Source of the DNA: Salinispora fenicalii
Lineage (GTDB): Bacteria > Actinomycetota > Actinomycetes > Mycobacteriales > Micromonosporaceae
Length of the DNA: 64,000 nt
NCBI RefSeq assembly: GCF_000514815.1
Contig: NZ_AZWQ01000009.1
Coordinates: 263,904-327,903, forward strand
Direction: 5' to 3'
The notes under the pieces were generated by a model, which saw only the letters and a list, made by a program, of their open reading frames with translations, was not told the DNA's origin and ran no database searches. This document shows, piece by piece, positions 18,217 to 27,858 of the stretch (position 1 is its first letter; every line of letters begins with the position of its first letter). A program made the position numbers and the translations under genes.

Positions 18217-19154
18217 CGGCGGCGTACGCGGGCGGTGGCCAACGATCGCTGCCAGTCCCGGACGGGCTCGACGGACTCCGCCTCGACCAGGCCGTCGCGC
18301 GGCTCTTCGGGCTCTCCCGGACGACCGCGGCGGCATTGGTTGACGCCGGCGATGCACTGGTCGATGGCACGGTGCGGGCTAACTCCTACAAGATTCGGGC
18401 TGGGTCCTGGCTGGAGGTGACACTGCCGGGGCCGGCGGCTCCGCCGGCCGTCGTGCCGCAGGTGGTGTCCGGCCTGCGCGTCGTGTATGCCGACGACGAC
18501 ATCGTGGTGGTGGACAAGCCGGTCGGCGTGGCCGCCCACCCCAGTCCCGGTTGGACCGGACCGACCGTGATCGGTGGGCTTGCCGCGATCGGCCACCGGA
18601 TCGCCACTAGCGGCGCCGCCGAACGGCAGGGCGTGGTGCACCGGCTCGATGTCGGCACGACCGGGATCATGGTGGTGGCCAAGAGCGAACAGGCCTACAC
18701 CGTCTTGAAGCGGGCGTTCAAGTACCGCGAGGTGGAGAAGCGCTACCACGCCGTGGTGCAGGGGCATCTTGATCCATTGCGCGGCACGATCGATGCTCCG
18801 ATCGACCGGCACCCACACCACGACTACCGTTGGGCGGTTGTCTCGGGCGGTAAGCCCAGCATCACCCACTACGACACCCTTGAGGCGTTTCCAGCGGCCA
18901 GCCTTGTCGACGTACGGCTGGAGACGGGCCGCACGCACCAGATCCGCGTGCACTTCTCGACGCTGCGTCACCCCTGTGTGGGTGACCTCACGTACGGAGC
19001 CGATCCCACCCTCGCCAAGCGGCTCGGCCTGGATCGGCAGTGGCTCCATGCCCGGGAGTTGGGGTTCCGCCATCCCCGAACAGGGGCGGAGGTCTGCTTC
19101 GTCAGCGACTACCCTGACGATCTGGATCGCGCGCTGGAAATCCTGCGGGAATGA
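18213..19154 (+). CDS. RluA-family pseudouridine synthase (RluD type)
   Basis: Converts uridine to pseudouridine, most likely in 23S rRNA. The 313 residues have an N-terminal S4 RNA-binding domain ([29 protein letters not shown]) and the catalytic domain with [18 protein letters not shown], where D146 is the nucleophile, followed by [22 protein letters not shown] 18213 overlaps the lspA stop; the lspA-rluD pairing is a common bacterial arrangement. Confidence 0.92.
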   Translation: MTAAYAGGGQRSLPVPDGLDGLRLDQAVARLFGLSRTTAAALVDAGDALVDGTVRANSYKIRAGSWLEVTLPGPAAPPAVVPQVVSGLRVVYADDDIVVVDKPVGVAAHPSPGWTGPTVIGGLAAIGHRIATSGAAERQGVVHRLDVGTTGIMVVAKSEQAYTVLKRAFKYREVEKRYHAVVQGHLDPLRGTIDAPIDRHPHHDYRWAVVSGGKPSITHYDTLEAFPAASLVDVRLETGRTHQIRVHFSTLRHPCVGDLTYGADPTLAKRLGLDRQWLHARELGFRHPRTGAEVCFVSDYPDDLDRALEILRE

Positions 19155-19203
19155 GTGTGGCGATGACCTGACCAACCCAACGCGAGGAGGAGGATCTCCG
19201 TCC

Positions 19204-20397
19204 GTGCGCTCCGGTGACCTGCTGCGCCAGCTGGACCAGCGGCTGTTGCCCCATCTCATGGGCGCGGCGAACCGGCTGGCCCAGGGCCCTGCTCAACCCG
19301 GGGTCCTCCTCGCGGCTGTGCTGCTCTCCTGCCTTGCGGTGACGGGCACCGCGGTGTGGGGGATTGGTGGTCCGAAGGTCGGTGCCCCCATTGCGGACGA
19401 GGTGACCCGGGTCGGGGTGGCCGCTGGGGAGTCCATTCCCGGCTACCTGCAGGACGCCACGGATGACCTGGCGGCGCTGCCGACGGCGGCCCCGTCCCTG
19501 GAGAATGACACCTTCGCGCTGGTCTCGCTGTCGGCATATCTGACGCCGCATCAGGCCGCCAACGTCTTCGGTGACGTGCCGCTCGCCGCTGTCATCGGTC
19601 GGGTGCCACTACCGGAGCGGCAGACCGAGGTTGTCCGGCTCGACGTGCCGGGCCTGCCGGGTGACGTGATCACCGCCATGGCTGACCTGGCGGCTCGTAA
19701 GGAACGGGAGGCGGGCGACTATCGGGACCGGGCCGCCGCGGTCAGTGATGGGAGACCGGAGCAGCGCGAGCAGCGCGAGCTGTATCTCAGCGCGGCGCAG
19801 ATGGCGGAGGCCGAAGCCACGGCATACCGTGGCGGGTGCGCTTGTGTCTACGCGGCGGTGGTTCGCGCGGAGCCGGTCGAGCTGCGACAGGTGGCGTCTC
19901 AGCCGGCCGTCCGGGTCGTTGACCCCGCGCCGGAGGTGCGTCGGCTGGACCGGGTCGTCTTCACCCCGCCTCTGCCAGAGCAGGAGCTGGTCGCGCACCC
20001 CTTTACGGACGCCGATCTGACCACCCCCGATCCGGTGGTCACCGATCCGGTGGTCCCGAACCCGGTTGTTCCGGACCCGGTTGTTCCGGACCCGGTGGTC
20101 CCGGATCCGGTTACCACCCCCACGCCGGTGCCCTCCACCCCGGAGGAACCGGATTCGGTCACCCCCACTCCGGAATTCGAACCGGCCATCCCGGACCCGC
20201 CAACGCCGACGCCGAGTGAGGAACCCGTTGTCGATCCGGTCCCGGAGGCGAGGAAGTCACCATCGATTTCGGCCAGCTCTACCCACTCGGCCGGGGCGCC
20301 GCCCACGCCGACTACCTCGGCGAACGCGGTCGACAGCGGCGCATCTGAGCCGGTTTCGGATGGCGAGGTCGGCCCGGCGGCAGGCGGACCGGTATAG
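19204..20397 (+). CDS. Membrane-anchored Pro/Val repeat protein, unknown function
   Basis: Not recognised. GTG 19204, preceded by GAGGAGGAGG, gives 397 residues. One hydrophobic helix (about residues 33-53) is followed by an extracytoplasmic region of about 220 residues with a helical segment rich in Glu/Arg/Gln and two nearby cysteines (GGCACVYA). Then comes a Pro-rich stalk with about six DPVV/NPVV repeats encoded by 15-bp tandem units near 20030-20110, and a Ser/Thr/Pro tail. The layout suggests a surface or cell-wall spanning protein. It follows the RluD-type gene by 49 bp. Confidence 0.7.
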   Translation: MRSGDLLRQLDQRLLPHLMGAANRLAQGPAQPGVLLAAVLLSCLAVTGTAVWGIGGPKVGAPIADEVTRVGVAAGESIPGYLQDATDDLAALPTAAPSLENDTFALVSLSAYLTPHQAANVFGDVPLAAVIGRVPLPERQTEVVRLDVPGLPGDVITAMADLAARKEREAGDYRDRAAAVSDGRPEQREQRELYLSAAQMAEAEATAYRGGCACVYAAVVRAEPVELRQVASQPAVRVVDPAPEVRRLDRVVFTPPLPEQELVAHPFTDADLTTPDPVVTDPVVPNPVVPDPVVPDPVVPDPVTTPTPVPSTPEEPDSVTPTPEFEPAIPDPPTPTPSEEPVVDPVPEARKSPSISASSTHSAGAPPTPTTSANAVDSGASEPVSDGEVGPAAGGPV

Positions 20398-20438
20398 CCC
20401 TAATAGGCTTTCGTTCGTAGCCTGTCAGGCGGGGCAGC

Positions 20439-22043
20439 ATGAAGCTGGGAGGGCGAGCCGTGGAGGGCAGCGAGACCGGCTGGGGCCAGCCGGCCGAACC
20501 GGCACCGCGGTGGCGGGCGTTGCTCGACCGGGCGCGGCTCGGTAGCCGCGCGGCTGAGCCGGCCGGGCCGGACCGTTCGGGGCCTGCGGCCCCTGCTGAG
20601 CCATTGCCTCGACGGGCCGCGGGTAACGGCTACGCGGCCCGCGTGCCGGCAACCGGATCGCACGTGCCGGGCGGTTTGCCGCCCGCCGAGTTGTCGTATG
20701 GCGCGGAGACGCGTACCTACGGGGCTGATCCGCGGGACGCGGGGCACCGGGGTGAGCCGGCGTACCGGGCCGAGCACGGATTCCAGGCCGAGCCGGCGTA
20801 TGGGGCTGATCCGGGCTACCGGACCCCGGTGGCTCCGGGGCCGGAGCCTCGCTACTCCGAACCGGAGCCACCGCCGGCGCAGTCCCGCTACGCCTTGCTC
20901 GACAACGGATACCGGCATGCGCCGCCGGCCGAGAACGGCTACCGCGCTGAGCCGGCGTACCGCTCTGAGCCGGCGTATCGCTCCGAACCGGCATACCGCT
21001 CCGAACCGGGGTACCGCTCTGAGCCGGCGTACCGCTCCGAACCGGGGTACCGCTCTGAGCCGGCGTATCGCTCCGAACCGGGGTACCGCTCTGAGCCGGC
21101 GTATCGCGCCGAGCCGGCGTACCAAGCTGATCCCGGGAATCGGGCTGAGAACGACTATCGCTCCGAGGCGGCATACCAGGCTGCGGTCGGCCGGGGCTAC
21201 GCCCGGGTGGAATGGCGGCAGCCCGCAGCGGCGAGTGACTCGGAACGCGCGGCCACCGTACTGCGGGGCGAGCTCGGTAGTCCCCGTGTGCTGGCGTTCG
21301 CGAACCCCAAGGGTGGCGTGCACAAAACCACTGCGACTGTGCTGGCCGCTGCGACCGTCGGCAGCGTGCGGGGCCGGGGTGTGCTGGCCTGGGACGACAA
21401 CGAGCTACGAGGCACGCTCGGGCTGCGTGCGGGCAGCGCCCGGCACGCCCGTACCATCCGACATCTGATCAGCGACCTCGCGCACATCGAGATCAAGGAT
21501 GGGCCGGAGCTGCTGGATCAGCTCGACGACTATCTCCGGCATGCCTCGGACGGCTCGTACGACGTGCTGGCGGGTGAGGAGAGTCCCCGGTTCGCCCAGC
21601 GGCTCGATCAGTTCACTGTCCGGCGGGTGCTGGAGCTACTCCGCCGTACCCACGACGTGATCTGTGTGGACACCGGTAACAACGTGGAGAGCCCCAATTG
21701 GCGCACCGTCATGCAGGCTGCCGACCAACTCGTGGTTACCACAGTGCCGCGGGAGGACGCCGCGTTCAGTGCTGACTGGATGCTTGACCTGCTGCACGAG
21801 GTGGGCATGGGTGAGTTGGCCGACAACGCGGTGACCTTGATCTCGTGCCCGACCCCGGGGCACAGTGAGCTCCGCGTCGACCTGGAACGACACTTCGCTA
21901 CCCGGACTCGGGCGGTGACCGTGGTGCCGTACGACCCGAATCTGGAGTCCGGCTCGTCAATCGAGTACGGCCAGCTCCAGCCGGCGACCCGGGAGGCGTG
22001 GTTGAGCGCCGCCGCGGTGATGCTGGAGCCGTTCGCCCGCTGA
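20439..22043 (+). CDS. MinD/ParA-like ATPase with N-terminal YRSEPx repeat region
   Basis: Deviant-Walker-A ATPase of the MinD/ParA superfamily. The C-terminal half (about residues 275-534) contains FANPKGGVHKTTATVL with both signature lysines (K291, K296), a Walker B-like strand DVICVDTGN, and DQLVVTTVPREDAAFSADWML. The first 270 residues are disordered and Tyr/Arg/Glu/Pro-rich, with about ten 6-residue units (YRSEPA, YRSEPG, YRAEPA) at 20937-21126. Similar long-tailed MinD-like proteins occur in actinobacteria, some beside type VII secretion genes; none are here. GTG 20460 behind GGGAGGGCGAG is an alternative start. Confidence 0.8.
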   Translation: MKLGGRAVEGSETGWGQPAEPAPRWRALLDRARLGSRAAEPAGPDRSGPAAPAEPLPRRAAGNGYAARVPATGSHVPGGLPPAELSYGAETRTYGADPRDAGHRGEPAYRAEHGFQAEPAYGADPGYRTPVAPGPEPRYSEPEPPPAQSRYALLDNGYRHAPPAENGYRAEPAYRSEPAYRSEPAYRSEPGYRSEPAYRSEPGYRSEPAYRSEPGYRSEPAYRAEPAYQADPGNRAENDYRSEAAYQAAVGRGYARVEWRQPAAASDSERAATVLRGELGSPRVLAFANPKGGVHKTTATVLAAATVGSVRGRGVLAWDDNELRGTLGLRAGSARHARTIRHLISDLAHIEIKDGPELLDQLDDYLRHASDGSYDVLAGEESPRFAQRLDQFTVRRVLELLRRTHDVICVDTGNNVESPNWRTVMQAADQLVVTTVPREDAAFSADWMLDLLHEVGMGELADNAVTLISCPTPGHSELRVDLERHFATRTRAVTVVPYDPNLESGSSIEYGQLQPATREAWLSAAAVMLEPFAR

Positions 22044-22100
22044 GTGGGCGTGTCGTCCACCGGCGCCCCACGGCGCCGCCACTCCTGAGAGGATCACCGG

Positions 22101-22928
22101 GTGAGCGCGGACACCCCCGACCCGGACCGGCCTAGTGCCGGGGCCGTACCGCCGTACGTCGAGTCGCCGGGCGATGGCCCCACCTCGCCGTACCAGGATC
22201 GTGTTTCGGCCGTCGGGCCGGTGCCGCCCGCCTCGTTGACCTGGTACGGGGCGCCGCCTGTTGCCGTGGCGCCGGGGCCCGGGCTCCGACCACAGCTCTG
22301 GTGGGCGGCGGCGGGAGCGCTCGGGGTGATGATCCTCGGTGTCCCGCTGGGGTTGCTCTGGGCCACGCTCGCCCCCGATACCCCGGTGGTGCAGACCGCG
22401 TCGGGCGCTGTCTACGGCGAGTCGCAGCCGGAGCAGCCGATCGCGGCCGACGGTTGGTTCAGCCTGCTTGGTCTCGGCTTCGGCGTCTTGGTCGCGGTCG
22501 GCCTCTGGTTTCTGCTGCGCCGCTCCCGGGGCCCGATCGGACTCGCTGCCGCCGTGCTTGGGTCGCTGGGCGCGGCGCTGGTCGCCTGGCAGGTCGGCCA
22601 ACGGGTGGGGCTGGCCACCTTCGAGCATCTGTTGGCGACCGCGGCGGAGGGGCAGACCTTCGGACAACCCGCGCAGCTGCGGGCCGGGGGAGTGGACTGG
22701 TGGGGTCCACTGCCGGTGCCGTACGGCAACGTGCTGCTGCCGGCGTTTGGCGCGGCGGTCGGTTACACCCTGCTGGCGGGCTGGTCCCGTTGGCCGTCGT
22801 TGCGCCCGGAGTCAACGCCCGACTGGCCATCCGGGCCGGGCGTCAGTTGGGTGTCGGGGGAGCCGCCAACTCCTTCAGCGGCACCGGAACCGCCCGGACC
22901 TGGCGCAGTAGAGCCGCCTCGCGGGTGA
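22101..22928 (+). CDS. DUF2567-like actinobacterial membrane protein
   Basis: Membrane protein of unknown function; 275 residues with a Pro-rich cytoplasmic head (about 1-65), four hydrophobic helices (about 69-90, 122-142, 148-166 and 210-226), and a Pro-rich tail. A loop with FGQPAQLRAGGVDWWGPLPVPYG sits before the last helix. This pattern matches my recollection of the DUF2567 family. GTG 22101 follows GAGAGGATCACCGG. Its 3' end overlaps the convergent Lon-domain gene by 86 bp. Confidence 0.72.
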   Translation: MSADTPDPDRPSAGAVPPYVESPGDGPTSPYQDRVSAVGPVPPASLTWYGAPPVAVAPGPGLRPQLWWAAAGALGVMILGVPLGLLWATLAPDTPVVQTASGAVYGESQPEQPIAADGWFSLLGLGFGVLVAVGLWFLLRRSRGPIGLAAAVLGSLGAALVAWQVGQRVGLATFEHLLATAAEGQTFGQPAQLRAGGVDWWGPLPVPYGNVLLPAFGAAVGYTLLAGWSRWPSLRPESTPDWPSGPGVSWVSGEPPTPSAAPEPPGPGAVEPPRG

Positions 22929-23544
22929 GCAGCCGCAGCTCGGCGCGGAGCCGGGCGGCGGTACCGTCGATGGCGAGCAACCGCTGTCGGTCGGCGAGGG
23001 TCAGTGCGGCCGTCGCGGCGACCAGGTGCGACAGAACCGTCGGATCCTCCGGGAGCTGCTCCGAGGCCTCCTCCTCCGGGTCGGCGCGGATCAGGCCCAG
23101 GTACTGCCGGAAGACCGCGGTCACCTGGGCAGATAGCTCATCGGCCTGGTCCGGGGGGTGCGGCTCGGGCAACCACTCGACTTCGGCAGTCAGGTAGGGC
23201 GCGCTGGCCCGGTCGACGGTACCCATCCGGAACCGTTGCCGACCCACGGTGACGATGTCGTAGCCCCCATCCGGAAGCTCGGTCACCTGTCGCAGCTCGG
23301 CGGTGCAGCCCACCTCGTGCAGCGTGACGTCGTCGTCGGGCAATGGGCGGCCGCCCGGCGCGGTGGGAGCGACCTCCCAGCCGGCCTGGATCGCCACCAC
23401 GCCGAACTCACGTGGTCGCTGCTCCGGCAGGGTGAGTAGGTGGCGCACCAGCGCCCGGTATCGGTCTTCGAAGATGTGTAGCGGCAGCACCAGGCCGGGG
23501 AAGAGAACGGTCCCGAGCGGGAACACCGGCAGCCGCACAGTCAC
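22843..23544 (-). CDS. Lon N-terminal (LON substrate-binding) domain protein
   Basis: Stand-alone LON domain protein without the AAA+ or protease domains; the role is unknown and may be substrate recognition. The 233 residues start [30 protein letters not shown], the hallmark of the domain, followed by FGVVAIQ and a C-terminal helical bundle. GTG 23544 is chosen because a -10 hexamer lies 6 nt before it; 16 additional in-frame codons upstream to 23592 do not look like the family. It is divergent from hisD across 107 bp. Confidence 0.85.
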   Translation of the reverse strand: MTVRLPVFPLGTVLFPGLVLPLHIFEDRYRALVRHLLTLPEQRPREFGVVAIQAGWEVAPTAPGGRPLPDDDVTLHEVGCTAELRQVTELPDGGYDIVTVGRQRFRMGTVDRASAPYLTAEVEWLPEPHPPDQADELSAQVTAVFRQYLGLIRADPEEEASEQLPEDPTVLSHLVAATAALTLADRQRLLAIDGTAARLRAELRLLTREAALLRQVRAVPVPLKELAAPPTPN

Positions 23545-23550
23545 GGGTCG

Positions 23551-23556
23551 AGGGTA
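23551..23556 (-). promoter_or_regulatory. Leaderless -10 (TACCCT) of the LON-domain gene
   Basis: On the minus strand TACCCT ends 6 nt before GTG 23544. No ribosome-binding site is present. It pairs with the divergent hisD promoter 83 bp away. Confidence 0.55.
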
Positions 23557-23638
23557 GCCCGATCCGCCGCCGGAGGGCGTGTCTCGGCTCATCGTCTCGT
23601 CGTGTGGGCGCTGCCGGTCAGCGCGGACCCGAGCCGCC

Positions 23639-23644
23639 TAGACT
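23639..23644 (+). promoter_or_regulatory. Leaderless -10 (TAGACT) of the his operon
   Basis: TAGACT ends 7 nt before the hisD GTG at 23652, so the his mRNA probably begins at the start codon. A leaderless mRNA leaves no room for a T-box or attenuator upstream of hisD. Confidence 0.6.
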
Positions 23645-23651
23645 CGCAAGG

Positions 23652-24974
23652 GTGTTGCACCGGATCGACCTACGTGGCGGGGTTCGTGACCCGCGCCGCC
23701 TGCTGCCCCGTGCCCGGCTCGATGTCTCCGCGGCAGTCGAGCAGATACGTCCGCTCGTGACGGAGGTGCAAGAGCATGGCTACTCGGCGATCCGCGCGGC
23801 GAGCGAGCGGTTTGACGGGGTCTCGCCGGAGGTCCTGCGGGTCTCGCCGGAGGCGATCGCCGAGGCCGAGGGGACGCTTGACCCGCAGGTCCGCGCTGCG
23901 TTGTTGGAGTCAATTGACCGGGCCCGCCGGGTGCACGCCGCGCAGCGCCGCAGCGATCACACCACGCAGGTCGTACCGGGTGGCACGGTCACCGAGCGCT
24001 GGGTCCCGGTTGATCGGGTCGGGCTCTATGTGCCCGGCGGTCTGGCGATGTACCCGTCAACGGTGGTCATGAATGTGGTGCCCGCGCAGGAGGCCGGGGT
24101 GCGTTCGCTGGTCGTGGCCAGTCCACCGCGCAAGGACAACGGCGGGTTGCCCGACTCGCGGGTACTCGCCGCCTGTGCCCTGCTCGGGGTGACCGAGGTG
24201 TACGCCGTCGGCGGCGCGCAGGCGGTGGCGATGCTCGCGTACGGCAGTTCGGTTGACCCCGATAGCACCGCCTTCTGTACACCGGTTGATTTGATCACCG
24301 GCCCGGGCAACATCTGGGTCACCGCCGCCAAGCGGTTGCTGCGGGGCGTGGTCGGCATCGACGCCGAGGCCGGGCCCACCGAGATCGCGATTTTGGCCGA
24401 CCACACCGCCGATCCGGTGCATGTGGCCGCCGACCTGATCAGCCAGGCCGAGCACGACCCGCTCGCGGCGAGCGTGCTGGTCACGCCCTCGGTGGAGCTG
24501 GCCGACGCGGTGGACCAGGAGTTGGCCCGGCAGGTACCAGCGACCCGGCACACCGAGCGGGTCGGTACCGCGCTCACCGGGGAGCAGAGCGGCATCGTCC
24601 TCGTTGCGGACCTGGCGGCCGGGCTGCGGGTGGTTGACGCGTACGCAGCGGAGCATCTGGAGATCCAGACCGAGAATGCCCGCGAGTGGGCGCTGCGGGT
24701 GCGCAACGCTGGGGCGATCTTCGTCGGTGCCTGGTCGCCGGTGTCGCTCGGCGACTACTGCGCCGGCTCCAACCATGTGTTGCCGACCGGGGGCTGTGCC
24801 CGGCACTCGTCGGGCTTGTCGGTGCAGTCCTTTCTGCGCGGTATCCACCTGGTGGAGTACACGCAGGACGCGCTACGGGACGTGGCGCCGCACGTGGTTG
24901 CCCTGGCGACGGTGGAGGACCTGCCGGCACATGGCCAGGCGGTCACCGCTCGGCTGGCGGAGGGAGCGTCGTGA
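23652..24974 (+). CDS. hisD: Histidinol dehydrogenase, HisD
   Basis: NAD-dependent, zinc enzyme that oxidises L-histidinol to L-histidine in two steps. The 440 residues from GTG 23652 contain [14 protein letters not shown], the QAEHDPLA segment, the catalytic-region AEHLEIQ, and the zinc/substrate loop [15 protein letters not shown]. The start is set by the leaderless promoter and fits family length; the frame is open back to 23604. The first gene of hisD-hisC-hisB; it overlaps hisC by GTGA. Confidence 0.96.
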   Translation: MLHRIDLRGGVRDPRRLLPRARLDVSAAVEQIRPLVTEVQEHGYSAIRAASERFDGVSPEVLRVSPEAIAEAEGTLDPQVRAALLESIDRARRVHAAQRRSDHTTQVVPGGTVTERWVPVDRVGLYVPGGLAMYPSTVVMNVVPAQEAGVRSLVVASPPRKDNGGLPDSRVLAACALLGVTEVYAVGGAQAVAMLAYGSSVDPDSTAFCTPVDLITGPGNIWVTAAKRLLRGVVGIDAEAGPTEIAILADHTADPVHVAADLISQAEHDPLAASVLVTPSVELADAVDQELARQVPATRHTERVGTALTGEQSGIVLVADLAAGLRVVDAYAAEHLEIQTENAREWALRVRNAGAIFVGAWSPVSLGDYCAGSNHVLPTGGCARHSSGLSVQSFLRGIHLVEYTQDALRDVAPHVVALATVEDLPAHGQAVTARLAEGAS

Positions 24975-26047
24975 CCAGCCTGGACGATCTGCCGATCCGG
25001 GCGGACCTACGCGGGCTGGTCCCGTACGGGGCGCCGCAGCTGGACGTGTCGGTTCGGTTGAACACGAATGAGAACTCATACCCGGTGCCGGATGCGGTGG
25101 CCGAGACGATCGGCAGGGCGATCGCCGCCGAGTTGCGGGATCTCAACCGGTACCCGGACCGGGACGCGGTGGCGCTCCGTGGTGACTTGGCGGCGTACCT
25201 GGGTGCTGGCTTCGAGCTTGATCAAATATGGGCGGCCAACGGCTCCAACGAGGTGCACCAGCAACTGCTCCAGGTCTTCGGCGGACCGGGACGGACTGCG
25301 CTCGGCTTCCTGCCGGCGTACTCGATGCATCCGTTGCTGGCGCTTGGCACCGGCACCCGGTGGGCTCCGGCCCGGCGCGGCGTCGACTTTGGGTTGACCG
25401 TCGCCGAGGCGGTGGCACAGGTCCGTGAGCACCGTCCGGACGTGGTCTTTCTCTGCTCGCCGAACAATCCCACCGGCACCGTCCTGGACCTGGCCGTGGT
25501 CACTGCCGTGCTGGCCGAAGCGCCGGGGATGGTGGTGGTTGACGAGGCGTACGCGGAGTTCGCCCGGGCCGGCACGGTCAGCGCCCTGTCGCTGCTGAGC
25601 GACCATCCCCGGCTGGTGGTGACCCGTACCATGAGCAAGGCGTTCGGGTTCGCCGGCGGCCGGCTGGGTTACCTGGCCGCTGACCCGGCGGTGGTAGCGG
25701 CCGTGCAACTCGTCCGGCTGCCCTACCATCTGTCGGCGCTGACTCAGGCGGCGGCGCGGGCCGCCCTGGCCCACCGCGACGAGCTGTTGAGTACCGTCTC
25801 GGCGATCAAGGTGCAGCGGGACCGGATCGTGACCGAGCTCCGGGCCCGTGGTTACCGGGTCGCTGACAGCGACGCCAACTTCGTGCTGTTCGAGGTCGGC
25901 GGGGACCAGTGCGCCGCATGGCAGGTCCTGCTCGACGCCGGGGTTTTGGTGCGCGATGTCGGCTTGCCCGGCTGGTTGCGGGTCACCGCCGGCACTCCCG
26001 CCGAGACCGATGCCTTCCTGATCGCTGTGGAGAAGCTTTCGTCATGA
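24971..26047 (+). CDS. hisC: Histidinol-phosphate aminotransferase, HisC
   Basis: PLP fold-type I aminotransferase converting imidazole acetol phosphate to histidinol phosphate. The 358 residues begin [20 protein letters not shown] with [11 protein letters not shown] (substrate-side motif), [26 protein letters not shown] and [15 protein letters not shown], in which K223 is the PLP Schiff-base lysine. GTG 24971 overlaps hisD and the stop overlaps hisB. Confidence 0.96.
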   Translation: MTSLDDLPIRADLRGLVPYGAPQLDVSVRLNTNENSYPVPDAVAETIGRAIAAELRDLNRYPDRDAVALRGDLAAYLGAGFELDQIWAANGSNEVHQQLLQVFGGPGRTALGFLPAYSMHPLLALGTGTRWAPARRGVDFGLTVAEAVAQVREHRPDVVFLCSPNNPTGTVLDLAVVTAVLAEAPGMVVVDEAYAEFARAGTVSALSLLSDHPRLVVTRTMSKAFGFAGGRLGYLAADPAVVAAVQLVRLPYHLSALTQAAARAALAHRDELLSTVSAIKVQRDRIVTELRARGYRVADSDANFVLFEVGGDQCAAWQVLLDAGVLVRDVGLPGWLRVTAGTPAETDAFLIAVEKLSS

Positions 26048-26655
26048 GTCGTACCGCCCGGGTCGAGCGGGTCACTAAGGAAACCAAGGTTCTCGTCGAG
26101 ATCGACCTCGACGGTAGCGGCAAGGCCGATATCGAGACCGGTGTCGGTTTCTATGATCACATGCTGCACCAGATTGCCCGGCACGGCGGGTTTGACCTCA
26201 CCGTGCACACCGTCGGTGATCTGCACATCGATGCGCATCACACGATGGAGGACACGGCGTTGGCGCTGGGCTCCGCGGTCGACCGCGCGTTGGGTGACCG
26301 GGCCGGCATCCGGCGGTACGGCTCGGCTACCGTTCCGATGGACGAGGTGTTGGTCCGGGCCGCCGTTGACCTCTCGGGTCGGCCGTACGTCGTGCACGAC
26401 GAGCCGTCGCTCGCCCCGTACATCGGACCGGTCTATCCGACCAGCATGACCCGGCATGTCTGGGAGTCCTTCGGGCAGTCGGCCCGGGTCACGCTGCACG
26501 TTGACGTGCTGCGGGCGGCCCGGCCGGGCGGGCACCCGGACGCCCACCACGTGGTGGAGGCGCAGTTCAAGGCGGTGTCCCGGGCGTTGCGCGAGGCGAC
26601 GGCCGTGGACCCGCGGTTTGCCGGCGTGGTGCCCAGCACGAAGGGGAGACTGTGA
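26044..26655 (+). CDS. hisB: Imidazoleglycerol-phosphate dehydratase, HisB
   Basis: Manganese enzyme of histidine synthesis. The 203 residues match the monofunctional form, without the histidinol-phosphatase half found in enterobacteria. Metal-binding histidine-rich motifs are [29 protein letters not shown] and the C-terminal [16 protein letters not shown] 26044 overlaps the hisC stop (ATGA). Confidence 0.96.
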   Translation: MSRTARVERVTKETKVLVEIDLDGSGKADIETGVGFYDHMLHQIARHGGFDLTVHTVGDLHIDAHHTMEDTALALGSAVDRALGDRAGIRRYGSATVPMDEVLVRAAVDLSGRPYVVHDEPSLAPYIGPVYPTSMTRHVWESFGQSARVTLHVDVLRAARPGGHPDAHHVVEAQFKAVSRALREATAVDPRFAGVVPSTKGRL

Positions 26656-26686
26656 GGACCGTGGTCGTGAGTGGAGGCTGGCGCTG

Positions 26687-26860
26687 ATGGGTGGGGTGCT
26701 ACCGATCCTGCTGCTGATTCTGGCCGGGGTGCTGGTCGGCGGGGCGCTCTCGTTGCGCCGGCAGGGGGCGCCGCGCGGTGCGGTGCTCACTACCGCGGCG
26801 CTGGCCATGTTGGCGGCGGTCGCCGGTGGCCTGTGGTTGCTGCCGGGGGAGGGTTCGTGA
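26687..26860 (+). CDS. 57-residue membrane protein inside the his operon
   Basis: Small protein with two hydrophobic helices (VLPILLLILAGVLVGGALSL and LTTAALAMLAAVAGGLWLL) joined by a short basic loop. Function unknown. ATG 26687 lies behind GTGGAGGCTGGCGCTG, and the stop overlaps the hisH GTG (GTGA), so translation is probably coupled to hisH. High GC third positions support coding. Confidence 0.68.
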   Translation: MGGVLPILLLILAGVLVGGALSLRRQGAPRGAVLTTAALAMLAAVAGGLWLLPGEGS

Positions 26861-27522
26861 GCAGGGTCGTGGTGCTGGACTACGGGTCGGGGAATCTCCG
26901 TTCCGCGGAGCGTGCCCTCGCGGCGGCCGGCGCGGATGTGACGGTGACCGCCGACCTGGCCGCTGCTGCTGATGCGGACGGCCTGGTAGTCCCCGGTGTC
27001 GGGGCATTCGCCGCCTGCATGGCGGGAATAGCGGAGTTGGGCGCCGGTCCGGTGATTGTCGAGCGGGTCGCCGCCGGCCGTCCGGTGCTCGGTATCTGCG
27101 TTGGCATGCAGGTGCTCTTCGAGCGCGGTGCCGAGCACGGTGTGGTGACCAATGGTCTTGGGCTCCTGCCCGGGCAGGTGGGTCGACTCTCGGCGCAGCG
27201 GCTGCCGCACATGGGCTGGAACACGGTCGCTCCGCCGGCCGATTCGGTGCTCTTCGCTGGCCTGGCCCAGAGCCGGTTCTACTTCGTCCACTCCTATGCG
27301 GCGGGCGAGGTGGCCGCGCTGGCCGCTGCCGGTGTCGCCGTGACCACCGCCCACCATGGGGCGGAGTTTGTGGCGGCCGTGGAGCGGGGTCCACTCAGCG
27401 CCGTCCAGTTCCATCCGGAGAAGTCCGCCGACACTGGTGCCGCGCTGTTGCGAAACTGGTTGGGCACGCTTTCGTCGGACGCCCAGCCGGCGACTGGCAG
27501 TCCTGCTGGGGGGTATCGGTGA
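26857..27522 (+). CDS. hisH: Imidazole glycerol phosphate synthase glutaminase subunit, HisH
   Basis: Class I glutamine amidotransferase that supplies ammonia to HisF. The 221 residues hold the catalytic triad: C81 in GICVGMQ, with H186 and E188 in FHPEKS. VLDYGSGNLRS opens the protein. A C-terminal tail of about 15 Ala/Gly/Pro-rich residues extends past the family core. The partner hisF is not adjacent but at 30403. It overlaps both neighbours by 4 nt. Confidence 0.95.
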   Translation: MSRVVVLDYGSGNLRSAERALAAAGADVTVTADLAAAADADGLVVPGVGAFAACMAGIAELGAGPVIVERVAAGRPVLGICVGMQVLFERGAEHGVVTNGLGLLPGQVGRLSAQRLPHMGWNTVAPPADSVLFAGLAQSRFYFVHSYAAGEVAALAAAGVAVTTAHHGAEFVAAVERGPLSAVQFHPEKSADTGAALLRNWLGTLSSDAQPATGSPAGGYR

Positions 27523-27842
27523 GCAAGGAGCGGGCGCGGCGTCGGGCGGTTCGGGAGGCGGAGGCCGCGCAGCAGCGGGCGGTGCGGCAGCGGCAGCGCG
27601 CCCGGCGGGCCCAGCGGCGGGCGCTACTTCGTCGGCTAACCCCGACGGTACGCCGGGGGCGGATCGGCCGACTGCCTCGGCGGACCCGAGGCGAGCGCGC
27701 CGCGATCGTGCTGTCGACGGTGGCCGTGATCCTGATGATCTGGACCCTGGTAGATGATCTTGCGTTGCGGTTCGGGCTGGTCGCGCTCCTGTTGCTTGTA
27801 CTGCCGGCGATCGTGGTGATCGCCTTGGACCGTCGTTCCTGA
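27519..27842 (+). CDS. 107-residue basic membrane protein inside the his operon
   Basis: Unknown function. The first 60 residues are extremely Arg/Ala/Gln-rich and predicted helical; two adjacent hydrophobic helices follow ([18 protein letters not shown] and [18 protein letters not shown]). GTG 27519 overlaps the hisH stop, and priA follows after 16 bp. The overlap structure and conserved operon position argue for a real gene. Confidence 0.72.
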   Translation: MSKERARRRAVREAEAAQQRAVRQRQRARRAQRRALLRRLTPTVRRGRIGRLPRRTRGERAAIVLSTVAVILMIWTLVDDLALRFGLVALLLLVLPAIVVIALDRRS

Positions 27843-27858
27843 TCCGAGGAGATTTTCT

